NCBI GenBank assembly: GCA_002393835.1
Contig: DGTW01000094.1
Location: 1-16,134 of the forward strand
DNA length: 16,134 nucleotides
DNA from: Treponema sp. UBA4326
GTDB lineage: Bacteria > Spirochaetota > Spirochaetia > Treponematales > Treponemataceae
Direction of reading: 5' to 3'
The position numbers were made by a program, and so were the translations under genes. Of this stretch, positions 1-5,714 are shown in pieces. How positions within the stretch are numbered: the stretch's first letter is position 1; the number at the start of each line of letters is the position of its first letter. The notes beneath the pieces are model-generated. The model was not told the origin of the DNA. It saw only the letters and a list, made by a program, of their open reading frames with translations, and made no database searches.

Positions 1-89
1 ACAGTACGGTTTATAATGCGGAGACACTGGGGAAATATATGCAATTTCAACAGAAGTGTGATAGAATATTTAGCGGTAGAAAAATGTAA
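1..89 (+). CDS. C-terminal fragment of an unidentified protein (runs off the left edge)
   Basis: The third reading frame is open from the window edge to a TAA at 87-89. It gives a tail of about 28 residues, roughly STVYNAETLGKYMQ then FQQKCDRIFSGRKM, with normal amphipathic protein composition. The other two forward frames are less convincing: one hits a stop at once and the other runs out of frame through the next gene. I do not recognise the family. It ends 17 bp before the next ATG, so the two could be co-transcribed. The call rests only on composition and the position of the stop, so it stays tentative. Confidence 0.4.
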   Translation, partial: STVYNAETLGKYMQFQQKCDRIFSGRKM

Positions 90-106
90 TCTTTTGGGGT
101 TTAAAA

Positions 107-334
107 ATGAGAAAAGAATTTTGTGTAAAAGACGGAATTTTGATTACTTATACGGATTCGGATGTTTGTTTTGAAGATTGCAAAACGGCAGAATCTATTC
201 TGCTCACGAACGATGGCGAAGTTATACATTCCAATTTTGATTCAGAAAAAAATGAATATTTCAAGAAGTACCTAAAACAAATTTATTCTTCGATAACAAG
301 TTTCAGAAACTTAGATGCCTTGGAGAGCGCATAA
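107..334 (+). CDS. Small hypothetical protein (75 aa), coupled to a DUF4160-type gene
   Basis: A 75-residue ORF starts at ATG 107 with a GGGG Shine-Dalgarno-like run at 96-99. Its TAA (332-334) overlaps the ATG of the next ORF by one base, the usual sign of translational coupling. The protein is acidic and soluble, with no signal peptide or membrane segment, and I do not recognise it. DUF4160 genes are commonly paired with another small gene, typically DUF2442, in cassettes resembling toxin-antitoxin or mobile accessory pairs. This protein does not clearly carry the DUF2442 pattern, so a partner role is inferred only from the overlap. Codon use and AT-richness match the accessory region around it. 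Confidence 0.5.
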   Translation: MRKEFCVKDGILITYTDSDVCFEDCKTAESILLTNDGEVIHSNFDSEKNEYFKKYLKQIYSSITSFRNLDALESA

Positions 335-513
335 TGCTAGAATATCTAAGAACCGCAGGTTATAAAATCTATTTTTGGTCAAATGAAACTGATGAACCTA
401 TCCATTTCCATATTAGCAGAGATTTTGCGTTCCCCTCACTTCGTTCGGGTCGCTATGTCCGCCCTTCGCTATCCGCTCATTGCCTTCGGCAACTTCGGGG
501 CTACCAGCGCTAA
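334..513 (+). pseudogene. DUF4160-family gene, 3' half replaced by a repeat element
   Basis: The ORF of 59 codons starts at ATG 334, with GGAG at 322-325 as ribosome binding site, and stops at TAA 511-513. Residues 8-28 read AGYKIYFWSN followed by ETDEPIHFHIS. This is the N-terminal signature of DUF4160 proteins (aromatic-rich strand, then a P-x-H-x-H motif), which normally run to about 80 residues. From about codon 32 the sequence changes abruptly to GC-rich, Arg/Ser/Leu-rich junk encoded by the repeat at about 428-523. The usual C-terminal half is missing both there and downstream. The product is therefore probably non-functional, unless a truncated 59-aa protein is tolerated. The family has no firmly established biochemical role. 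Confidence 0.6.
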
Positions 514-523
514 CGCCAGCGAC
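428..523. repeat. GC-rich palindromic repeat element inserted in the DUF4160 gene
   Basis: A sharply GC-rich block of about 95 bp sits in AT-rich DNA and interrupts a recognisable coding sequence. It contains a perfect 5-bp hairpin TTGCC-TTC-GGCAA (480-492) and a tandem imperfect repeat TCGCTATGTCCGC (450-462) / TCGCTATCCGC (466-476). The hexamer CCAGCG occurs twice, 12 bp apart (504-509 and 516-521), and CGCT/AGCG form a second small stem (508-521). It has no coding capacity for a transposase, so it resembles a short dispersed or MITE-like repeat. The boundaries are estimated from the composition shift. No clear target-site duplication was found. Confidence 0.6.
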
Positions 524-527
524 ATTC

Positions 528-644
528 TTTTACACTCCGCACGAATTTTCAGGTGACGATAGCCTTTTCACCAAAATCGACAAGGTTATAGACGAGGAAC
601 TTGAAAAACTGGGGTTACATTTGAAAGAGAAGATTCGAAGGTAA
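528..644 (+). pseudogene. Orphan C-terminal gene fragment downstream of the repeat
   Basis: From 528 the frame reads FYTPHEFSGDDSLF then TKIDKVIDEELEKLG and ends LKEKIRR at TAA 642-644. This is plausible helical protein sequence in AT-rich codons like the neighbours. The frame is open upstream through the GC-rich repeat but has no start codon or ribosome binding site of its own, and it is not in the frame of the truncated DUF4160 ORF. It does not resemble a DUF4160 C-terminus. The likeliest reading is the remnant of a second gene, fused to the first by repeat insertion or deletion. Its family is unknown. Confidence 0.4.
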
Positions 645-659
645 AACATATCAAGACTG

Positions 660-707
660 TATAATTTTGCACCACATTGTGTTATACTATGTTAAGGAGG
701 CGCTAAA
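660..707 (+). promoter_or_regulatory. Promoter/operator region and RBS of the toxin-antitoxin operon
   Basis: The short leader of the RelB-like gene contains TATACT at 683-688 as a candidate -10. The hexamer 17 bp upstream (TATAAT, 660-665) is a poor -35; TTGCAC at 667-672 is a better hexamer but is only 10 bp away. The perfect small palindrome CACA-T-TGTG (673-681) directly abuts the -10 and is a candidate operator, in keeping with autorepression by type II antitoxins. A strong AAGGAGG (694-700) sits 7 bp before the ATG. The RBS is secure; the operator assignment is inference. Confidence 0.45.
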
Positions 708-932
708 ATGACTGTAAATATGACATTGAACAATGCAGATTCTAACATTCTCGAATCTATAAAAGACTTTATCCATACTCATTTTCCAAAAGTCTCCTTT
801 TCTATGGATGAACTTTCACCTTTAGAAAAAAGCCTTCTGGAAGACAGAGAAGAAATTCAAAAAGAAATAAAGGCTGGAACCATTCAAGGTTACTCGAGCA
901 TGGAGGAATACAGAAAAGCCCATGCTTTCTAA
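708..932 (+). CDS. RelB/DinJ-like antitoxin of a type II toxin-antitoxin pair
   Basis: This is a 74-residue protein starting at ATG 708 behind a strong AAGGAGG. The N-terminus (TVNMTLNNADSNILESIKDF) fits the beta-strand plus helix of a ribbon-helix-helix DNA-binding domain. The C-terminus is acidic and charged (EIQKEIKAGTIQGY...), like the toxin-wrapping segment of RelB-type antitoxins. Its coding end overlaps the toxin start by 11 bp, the usual antitoxin-first order. The expected role is to bind and neutralise the downstream toxin and, with it, to repress the operon promoter. The family call depends partly on the clear toxin next door, because antitoxin sequence alone is weakly conserved. 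Confidence 0.75.
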   Translation: MTVNMTLNNADSNILESIKDFIHTHFPKVSFSMDELSPLEKSLLEDREEIQKEIKAGTIQGYSSMEEYRKAHAF

Positions 933-1212
933 ATTTTTCGCGACAAGCAAATTCGACAAAGAATATGCGAAACTTAAAGAAGATGATAAAAAACTTGTAG
1001 ATTCTATTGTTGAATTATTAATCGAAGGAAAAACACTTCCAGCAAAATTCCGTGACCACCAACTAAAAGGAAACCTAAAAGATTTTAGAGACTGCCATGT
1101 AAAGCCAGATCTTGTGCTTATTTACGGAAAAGAGATCGACGAGATAAAAGAAGAGGAAATTCTGATTATCACAGCTTATCGAGTAAATTCTCATAGTGAA
1201 TTGGGATTATAA
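922..1212 (+). CDS. YafQ/RelE-superfamily mRNA interferase toxin
   Basis: This 96-residue protein has the YafQ-type pattern LPAKFRDHQLKG ... FRDCHVKPDLVLIY ... YRVNSHSEL. YafQ toxins cleave mRNA on the ribosome. Residues aligning with the E. coli YafQ active site are present: His46, His59, Asp63 and His91. The Trp that follows the Asp in E. coli YafQ (PDW) is Leu64 here. ATG 922 lies inside the antitoxin gene, with GGAGGA at 902-907 upstream; the 11-bp overlap implies coupled translation. Length is normal for the family and nothing is truncated, so the module should be functional. The last residues end GL instead of the more usual F, a minor variation. Confidence 0.85.
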   Translation: MLSKFFATSKFDKEYAKLKEDDKKLVDSIVELLIEGKTLPAKFRDHQLKGNLKDFRDCHVKPDLVLIYGKEIDEIKEEEILIITAYRVNSHSELGL

Positions 1213-1232
1213 ACTTATTCCTTCCAAGTCCA

Positions 1233-1261
1233 TTTTCAATTTTCCCTTTTCCCGCTATACT
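1233..1261 (+). promoter_or_regulatory. Candidate promoter of the ModF-like gene (near-leaderless)
   Basis: TTTTCA (1233-1238) and TATACT (1256-1261) are separated by exactly 17 bp. The expected transcription start at about 1267-1269 is only 2-4 bases before the ATG at 1271. No Shine-Dalgarno sequence precedes that ATG, which fits a leaderless or nearly leaderless message. The -35 matches consensus at 4 of 6 positions. Prediction by eye only. Confidence 0.4.
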
Positions 1262-1270
1262 TTCCTCATT

Positions 1271-2875
1271 ATGAAAGAAAATTCCCTGATTTACATAAAC
1301 AATTGTCGTGTGCAGGATTTGCACGGAACAAAAATCGCTTCCCTTAACTGGGAAATGCGCTCTGGCGAGGCCTGGCTTGTAATCGGGCCGAACGGTGGTG
1401 GCAAGGCTGACTTTTTGCGTGCTCTGGCTGGTGAACAGCAGATTTTGCCCAACGATACCACGGGCGATTATTCAACTCATTTTGAGGATTCGGTCGAGAT
1501 TGTCTCTCTGGAGCGGGCTGCCAGCCTGATTCAACAAGAGCGTGATTTAGACGAAAGCGAGTACATCAACAAGATTGACGAAGGACGAACCGGCCGGCGC
1601 TTTATCTGCGAGGTTTTGGGCGGGCCTGACGCAAAGCACCGTCATCTTCCTTTGCCACCGATTGCTGATCGGCTTGAAACTCTGCCTGAAGTCAAACTTT
1701 GTGGTGTTGAGAAGATTCTTGACCGGGGACTTAAATTTATGTCCACTGGCGAAATCAGGCGAACTTTGCTTTGCCGCGCCCTTCTTTCGGGCAAAAAACT
1801 TCTGATTCTGAGCGACCCGTTTGCAGGCCTTGACGCACAGAGCCGCACGATTCTGCTGGAATTTTTCAAGACAATCGTCGGAAAGCAGAAGAATTCTGAT
1901 TCAAAAGACCCGCGCACCACGATTATTCTGGGAATGGAGCGCTACCATGAAATTCCAGACACGATTACGAATGTGCTTGAATTTGCGGGTGGGGCAGTTT
2001 CTTTCTCCGGAACAAAAGCTGAATATGAAAAACTGATTTCTCAGCGTGAGGCCCAAAAGGCAAAATCCCGGGAGACTGAAAAAAATGCTTTTATCAGCGA
2101 GTTAAAAAAAATTCAGAGCGAGACCGAAGTTTTGCAGAATCAGAATGCCACAAGCGATACGAACGAAAGCCTTGTCAAAATGAACAATGTGAATGTAGGC
2201 TGGGACGACCATCGGGTTCTCGTTGACTTTAACTGGGAAGTAAAACGCGGCGAGCACTGGCTTATCCGAGGCCCTAACGGCAGCGGAAAGACAACTTTGC
2301 TCGAATTGATTACCGGCGACAATCATCAGGTTTTCTGCAACGATGTCTGGCTTTTCGGCCGAAAACGGGGGACTGGCGAGACAATCTGGGACATCAAGAA
2401 GAATCTAGGAATCGTAAGCTACCGCTGGCATGTTGAATACCGAATGGTCGGCGGTACTGACCTGGAAAGCGTAATTATCTCAGGATTCAAGGATTCAATC
2501 GGCTTGTACGAGCAGAAAACTGATGTTGAGATTCAGGCGGCAAGGTTGTGGCTCAAGCTCGGCGGATTTGAAGGCCGTGAGCACGAAAATTTTGGCAGCC
2601 TGAGTTATGGTGAGCAGAGGGCAATTTTGATTCTGCGAGCTGCGGTAAAAGCTCCGAAAATCCTGATTTTGGACGAGCCATGCCACGGTCTCGATGAAAA
2701 CTACCGCCAGAAAATTCTGGACTTAATCGAAACCGTAGCCGAGACAGGAACTACAACAATCCTTCATGTCACCCATGACCCAAGCGAAGCCCTGCCCTGC
2801 GAAAAGCACATTCTGGAGTTGAAGCCCGGAGAATCTCCCATGTACCAGATAATTGCTCGCACGGATGCGAGCTAA
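1271..2875 (+). CDS. modF: ModF-like protein with two ATP-binding cassettes, the first degenerate
   Basis: This is a 534-aa cytoplasmic protein with two ABC domains and no membrane segment, the architecture of E. coli ModF. It shares strings such as STGE.R.TLLC.AL, FGR.RG(T/S)GETIWDIKK and DSIG(L/I)Y. Domain 2 is intact: Walker A GPNGSGKT (334-341), signature LSYGEQ (444-449), Walker B ILDEP with Asp468/Glu469, and H-loop His502. Domain 1 has GPNGGGKA (39-46; Ser/Thr replaced by Ala), signature STGE (158-161), SDP instead of DEP (Ser181, Asp182), and Glu223 in place of the H-loop His. ATG 1271 is chosen over an in-frame GTG at 1196 because the latter lies inside the toxin gene and adds 25 residues unrelated to the family. 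No modABC genes are adjacent, so a molybdate role is by family only. The last four codons (TDAS) come from the hairpin element. Confidence 0.8.
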   Translation: MKENSLIYINNCRVQDLHGTKIASLNWEMRSGEAWLVIGPNGGGKADFLRALAGEQQILPNDTTGDYSTHFEDSVEIVSLERAASLIQQERDLDESEYINKIDEGRTGRRFICEVLGGPDAKHRHLPLPPIADRLETLPEVKLCGVEKILDRGLKFMSTGEIRRTLLCRALLSGKKLLILSDPFAGLDAQSRTILLEFFKTIVGKQKNSDSKDPRTTIILGMERYHEIPDTITNVLEFAGGAVSFSGTKAEYEKLISQREAQKAKSRETEKNAFISELKKIQSETEVLQNQNATSDTNESLVKMNNVNVGWDDHRVLVDFNWEVKRGEHWLIRGPNGSGKTTLLELITGDNHQVFCNDVWLFGRKRGTGETIWDIKKNLGIVSYRWHVEYRMVGGTDLESVIISGFKDSIGLYEQKTDVEIQAARLWLKLGGFEGREHENFGSLSYGEQRAILILRAAVKAPKILILDEPCHGLDENYRQKILDLIETVAETGTTTILHVTHDPSEALPCEKHILELKPGESPMYQIIARTDAS

Positions 2876-2953
2876 AGCAAGCTGGCTGCGAGAATTTCCG
2901 AATGGAAATTCTCGTCACGACATGGATGTCGAATATATCAGATAATTGCCCGC
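2843..2953. repeat. Duplicated modF 3' end flanking an inserted hairpin element
   Basis: TA(C/T)CAGATAATTGC(T/C)CGC occurs at 2843-2860 inside the ABC gene and again at 2936-2953, matching at 16 of 18 positions. The offset is 93 bp, exactly 31 codons. Both copies encode YQIIAR in the same frame, and the second is followed directly by TAA (2954-2956). The ancestral gene therefore probably ended at YQIIAR-stop. The DNA between the copies was gained later and gives the present gene four extra residues and a new stop. The second copy also reaches the stop codon of the convergent chemoreceptor gene. Confidence 0.7.
2855..2931. repeat. Three consecutive perfect hairpins between convergent genes
   Basis: Hairpin 1 is GCTCGCA-CGGA-TGCGAGC (2855-2872). 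Hairpin 2 is an 11-bp stem CGAGAATTTCC / GGAAATTCTCG with loop GAAT (2889-2914). Hairpin 3 is CGACAT-GG-ATGTCG (2918-2931). All stems are perfect. Hairpins 1 and 3 share a GGATG core at the loop. No T-run follows any stem on either strand, so a classical intrinsic terminator is not obvious, although the position between two convergent genes would suit transcription termination or 3'-end protection. It looks like a mosaic palindromic repeat of the REP/MITE kind. Confidence 0.65.
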
Positions 2954-5118
2954 TAAACCTTGAAAAGGTCAATCTGGCTTCCGATTTGCTGAATCGAATC
3001 CTGCATTGTGCCTGAAATGTCCGAGAGCGTGGAGCCGTTTCGCTCGATTTGGCCTGTGCCCTCGTACATTCTTTCGATGCTTTCTTTGATAGCCTTTGTG
3101 GCTTCCTGCAGGACTTTAACTTCATCAAGAATCGTCTGGTTTCCTTCTGACATTTCGCGAGCTGAAGTCCGAACTTCTGCGGTTGAGTCGTTCATCATTC
3201 TGAGGGCATCCGTAATCTGATGGCTACCCTCTTCGCTTTCTTCCATTGCACTTCGAATTTCCCGGACAAGCTGATTGGTTTCCTGAACATTAGTGCTGAC
3301 TGAATTGAAGACTGACTTTGCCTCTTCCGAAGAAGCAACTACTGTCGTGATTGATTCCTGAATCTTTTTCAGCTCAGAGCCAATGACCTTTGACTGCTTT
3401 GCCGAAGTTTCCGAAAGCATACGGATTTCGTCTGCAACAACGCTGAATCCGGCTCCTGCTGAACCTGCGTGAGCCGCCTCGATTGCCGCATTCATTGCGA
3501 GGATATTTGTTTCGCTTGCAATCTTAGAAATTGTTTTATTGGCCTGAATGAGGGTATGGCTCTGCTCCTCGATTGTCGCAAGCTGTTCGTTGAGGACATT
3601 CTGTTTTTCGATTCCTGTCTTCGTGTAATTTTCAAGGGCAGAAAAGGCCTGGGCCATCTTTTCAGTGCTTTTTGAGACCGAAATGATGTTGCCAAGCATT
3701 TCCTCGACAGCCGAACTGGCCTGATTAACTCCGTTGGACTGGCTTTCAATCATCTGGTTAAGGCTTTCGATATTTTTTGCAATTTGCGTGACCGAGCCTA
3801 CAGTCTGCTCTACGCTGGCTCGCTGGTTGTCAATCTGGCAGGAAACATCGCCGATGTCAGCCGAAATTTGAGCTATTGAATCACTGGTTGCGATTGTTGT
3901 TGACTGCAAATCCTCGTCAACTGTCTGCAGCTTGTCTTTTGAGCTTTTTACTTCACTGATGATTCTCCGCAAATTCTCTATGAATGTGTTGAATCCACGC
4001 ACAACGCCGCCGATTTCGTCCTTTGACTTGATTTCAAGCCGCTGTGTTAAATCTGCGTCACCTTTTGCAATTTCTTTGATAGAATGGTTGAGCAAAAGAA
4101 GCGGTCTGAGCATGATTCCCATGTAGATGGCAATAAAAATAATGAGAAGAATGGCAATCACAAAGCTGAATCCTGCAATGTTGTAGCCGCTCTTTCGCGC
4201 CGAAGAAAGAACTTCCTTTTCGGGCAGAGAAAGGGCCAGAGACCAGTTGGTATCATAAATCGGATAATAGAAAACATAGTCCGTCTTTTTGCCGCTGTCT
4301 TTTAAGATTTTTGCAACGCCCTTGTTTCCCATGACCATTTCGTTTGCGAGGGCATTAAGTCCCATCTGGCCAGTAACCCGATCTTCCATTTCAAGGACAT
4401 TTTCCATAAGTCTGTTTTTTTCGGGATGTGCGATTATGGTGCCTTTTCCATCAAGAATGAAGGGGAAGCCTTTTTCTCCAACCTTGATTTTTGAAATTTC
4501 AATCTGGATATTGTCAATTTTAAGTGCTCCCATAAAAAGACCAAAAAGACGGCCGTTTCTGTCTACGGCAGGCAAAGCGACATAGAAAATGTAGTTGCCG
4601 CTTTCGGCATTGAATTCAGGATTTGTGATGCTGCTTCCATGCCCCTTTCCGATAATTTCAGTGAAATACTCGGTGTTTTTTGCATTCAGTGTTTTGTCGT
4701 TTGAAGTATAAAGAGTTCCTTCCTGGTCGCAGACACCGACATATTCAAAATCATCGCCAATAAGTGTCGGGTTATCCAGAATGTACTGATGAACTTTTGC
4801 CACATCGCCTTCGAGGAAGATTTCATTTTTGGTGAAAACACGCAGATCCTTGAAATAACCGTCGAGCCAGTAAGTGAGTGCCGTGGAGCTTCGTTCTGAG
4901 AGGGTTCCGAACATGCTTGAATAGGTTTTGATGCTGTCTTTGCTGATAGTCGTATTCAAGAGGAAGACCAAAATTGCGAAGAATACAAAAAGAATGGAAA
5001 AAATCGAAACTTCAAATTTGAAGGCCAGCGACTCAGAGAATTTGCTTTTTTCCAGTTTTATCTTTGTTTTTTTTGCTTTCGGCGCTTTTTCACTTGTTGA
5101 ATCTATCTTTGCTTTCAT
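2953..5118 (-). CDS. Methyl-accepting chemotaxis protein (dCache-HAMP-MCP signal)
   Basis: This 721-aa transmembrane chemoreceptor senses a small periplasmic ligand and controls the CheA kinase. It has a very basic cytoplasmic N-terminus (about 1-34), TM1 (35-58), a periplasmic double-Cache region (about 60-305) with typical FEYVGVCDQEGTLYTSND and GRLFGLFMGALKID strings, TM2 (about 311-337), HAMP (about 338-395) and the long signalling coiled coil. The conserved tip is at about 533-569 (ASETNILAMNAAIEAAHAG, then GFSVVADEIRMLSE). There is no C-terminal CheR/CheB-binding pentapeptide; it ends QIDLFKV. The start is ATG 5118, with GAGG at 5125-5128 and a 6-bp spacer. An in-frame TTG at 5154 would add 12 residues without a ribosome site. 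The ligand cannot be told from sequence. It stands alone, with no che genes nearby. Confidence 0.93.
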   Translation of the reverse strand: MKAKIDSTSEKAPKAKKTKIKLEKSKFSESLAFKFEVSIFSILFVFFAILVFLLNTTISKDSIKTYSSMFGTLSERSSTALTYWLDGYFKDLRVFTKNEIFLEGDVAKVHQYILDNPTLIGDDFEYVGVCDQEGTLYTSNDKTLNAKNTEYFTEIIGKGHGSSITNPEFNAESGNYIFYVALPAVDRNGRLFGLFMGALKIDNIQIEISKIKVGEKGFPFILDGKGTIIAHPEKNRLMENVLEMEDRVTGQMGLNALANEMVMGNKGVAKILKDSGKKTDYVFYYPIYDTNWSLALSLPEKEVLSSARKSGYNIAGFSFVIAILLIIFIAIYMGIMLRPLLLLNHSIKEIAKGDADLTQRLEIKSKDEIGGVVRGFNTFIENLRRIISEVKSSKDKLQTVDEDLQSTTIATSDSIAQISADIGDVSCQIDNQRASVEQTVGSVTQIAKNIESLNQMIESQSNGVNQASSAVEEMLGNIISVSKSTEKMAQAFSALENYTKTGIEKQNVLNEQLATIEEQSHTLIQANKTISKIASETNILAMNAAIEAAHAGSAGAGFSVVADEIRMLSETSAKQSKVIGSELKKIQESITTVVASSEEAKSVFNSVSTNVQETNQLVREIRSAMEESEEGSHQITDALRMMNDSTAEVRTSAREMSEGNQTILDEVKVLQEATKAIKESIERMYEGTGQIERNGSTLSDISGTMQDSIQQIGSQIDLFKV

Positions 5119-5156
5119 AAAGAACCTCGATATAAAAATCTCAAATTTCTCCAACT

Positions 5157-5187
5157 ATTATAATCGATAATTATCCTCTTAATCTTT
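5157..5187 (-). promoter_or_regulatory. Candidate promoter of the chemoreceptor gene
   Basis: Reading the minus strand, TATAAT lies at 5162-5157, about 38 bp before the ATG, with only a weak -35 (AGATTA) 17 bp upstream. An overlapping alternative is a sigma-28-like arrangement: TAAAGATT followed after 12 bp by ATCGATTA. It matches TAAAGTTT at 7 of 8 positions and GCCGATAA at 5 of 8, with a spacer one base longer than usual. Chemoreceptor genes are often under the motility sigma factor, but the match is too imperfect to decide. Confidence 0.35.
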
Positions 5188-5206
5188 AAAAAAGTCAAAA
5201 AAACAT

Positions 5207-5247
5207 TATAATAGTAAATATTCTTAACTGATTTGCAAAAAAGGAGG
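5207..5247 (+). promoter_or_regulatory. Candidate -10 and RBS for the small membrane protein gene
   Basis: TATAAT at 5207-5212 is a perfect -10 hexamer in very AT-rich DNA. No good -35 is seen at the right distance. AAGGAGG at 5241-5247 is a strong ribosome binding site, 11 bp before the ATG at 5259. The interval to the divergent chemoreceptor therefore appears to carry two back-to-back promoters. Confidence 0.4.
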
Positions 5248-5258
5248 CAAAATCAAAA

Positions 5259-5681
5259 ATGGCAAAAAAATCAAATCTTCCGCTCTACCTGATTGGAATG
5301 GTACTGGTCGTAATCGGCTGTTTCCTTCCGCTCACCGCAAGCAAATTCTTCGGTGGCGGCACAAGCGCATTCAACGCAATTACTGACGGCTCAGGCGACC
5401 TCAAAATCGGCTCAATCCTGGCTTTAGGCGGAGCAATCGCCGGCATCGTTTTCTGCTTTGTTACGCTCAGGGCAAAACTTCCAGTCAAGCTCATTTCCCT
5501 TATCGTTTCAATTGCAGGTGGCGTATATGTTCTTTTGAACTATCTTAACCTGGCTCCATGGGCAAAAGGCATCGTAAAATTCGCCCACAAAGCCACTGGA
5601 ACCGGCATCGGAATCGGCCTCATCGTAATTGTAATCGGCTGGCTGATTGCATTGTGCGGCTGGCTCAAAACCCGTGACTAA
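5259..5681 (+). CDS. Small four-helix integral membrane protein, function unknown
   Basis: This 140-aa protein has four strongly hydrophobic segments: about 7-28 (LYLIGMVLVVIGCFLPLTAS), 49-70, 75-95 and 113-134. The short loops include a Gly-rich stretch (FFGGGTSAF) and a final KTRD. The first segment could be taken for a signal peptide, but it lacks a convincing cleavage site and the remaining helices argue for an inner-membrane protein. I do not recognise a specific family; small proteins with this pattern are common and mostly uncharacterised. It is monocistronic, has its own strong AAGGAGG, diverges from the chemoreceptor and converges on the transglutaminase-like gene. A functional link to chemotaxis is only positional. 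Confidence 0.8.
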   Translation: MAKKSNLPLYLIGMVLVVIGCFLPLTASKFFGGGTSAFNAITDGSGDLKIGSILALGGAIAGIVFCFVTLRAKLPVKLISLIVSIAGGVYVLLNYLNLAPWAKGIVKFAHKATGTGIGIGLIVIVIGWLIALCGWLKTRD

Positions 5682-5690
5682 AATTATTCG

Positions 5691-5714
5691 GAAGCAGGAT
5701 TTATTTCCTGCTTC
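5691..5714. terminator. Hairpin between convergent genes (likely bidirectional terminator)
   Basis: A perfect 9-bp inverted repeat, GAAGCAGGA / TCCTGCTTC with loop TTTATT, starts 9 bp after the stop of the 140-aa gene. It overlaps the last codons and stop of the minus-strand transglutaminase-like gene. On the minus strand the stem is followed by an AT-rich stretch ending in TTTT, which suits intrinsic termination. On the plus strand the T-run is absent, so termination there is less certain. Confidence 0.55.

Noticed and set aside
428..523. CRISPR-like or insertion-sequence origin of the GC-rich block
   Set aside because: There are no regularly spaced identical repeats, and no transposase or terminal inverted repeats; it is better described as a short dispersed palindromic repeat.
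1196..1270. GTG start extending the ModF-like protein by 25 residues
   Set aside because: It lies within the toxin coding sequence, has no ribosome site, and the added residues do not belong to the ModF family pattern; ATG 1271 fits better.
1642..1920. Antisense ORF within the ModF-like gene
   Set aside because: It is a shadow of the real coding frame, low in plausible protein character, with no ribosome site or homology pattern. The same applies to the other overlapping ORFs inside the long genes.
2889..2914. Classical intrinsic terminator for the ModF-like gene
   Set aside because: The stem is strong but no T-run follows on either strand, so it is listed as part of the repeat element.
5119..5154. 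TTG start giving a 733-aa chemoreceptor
   Set aside because: No ribosome site precedes it, whereas ATG 5118 has GAGG at the proper distance.
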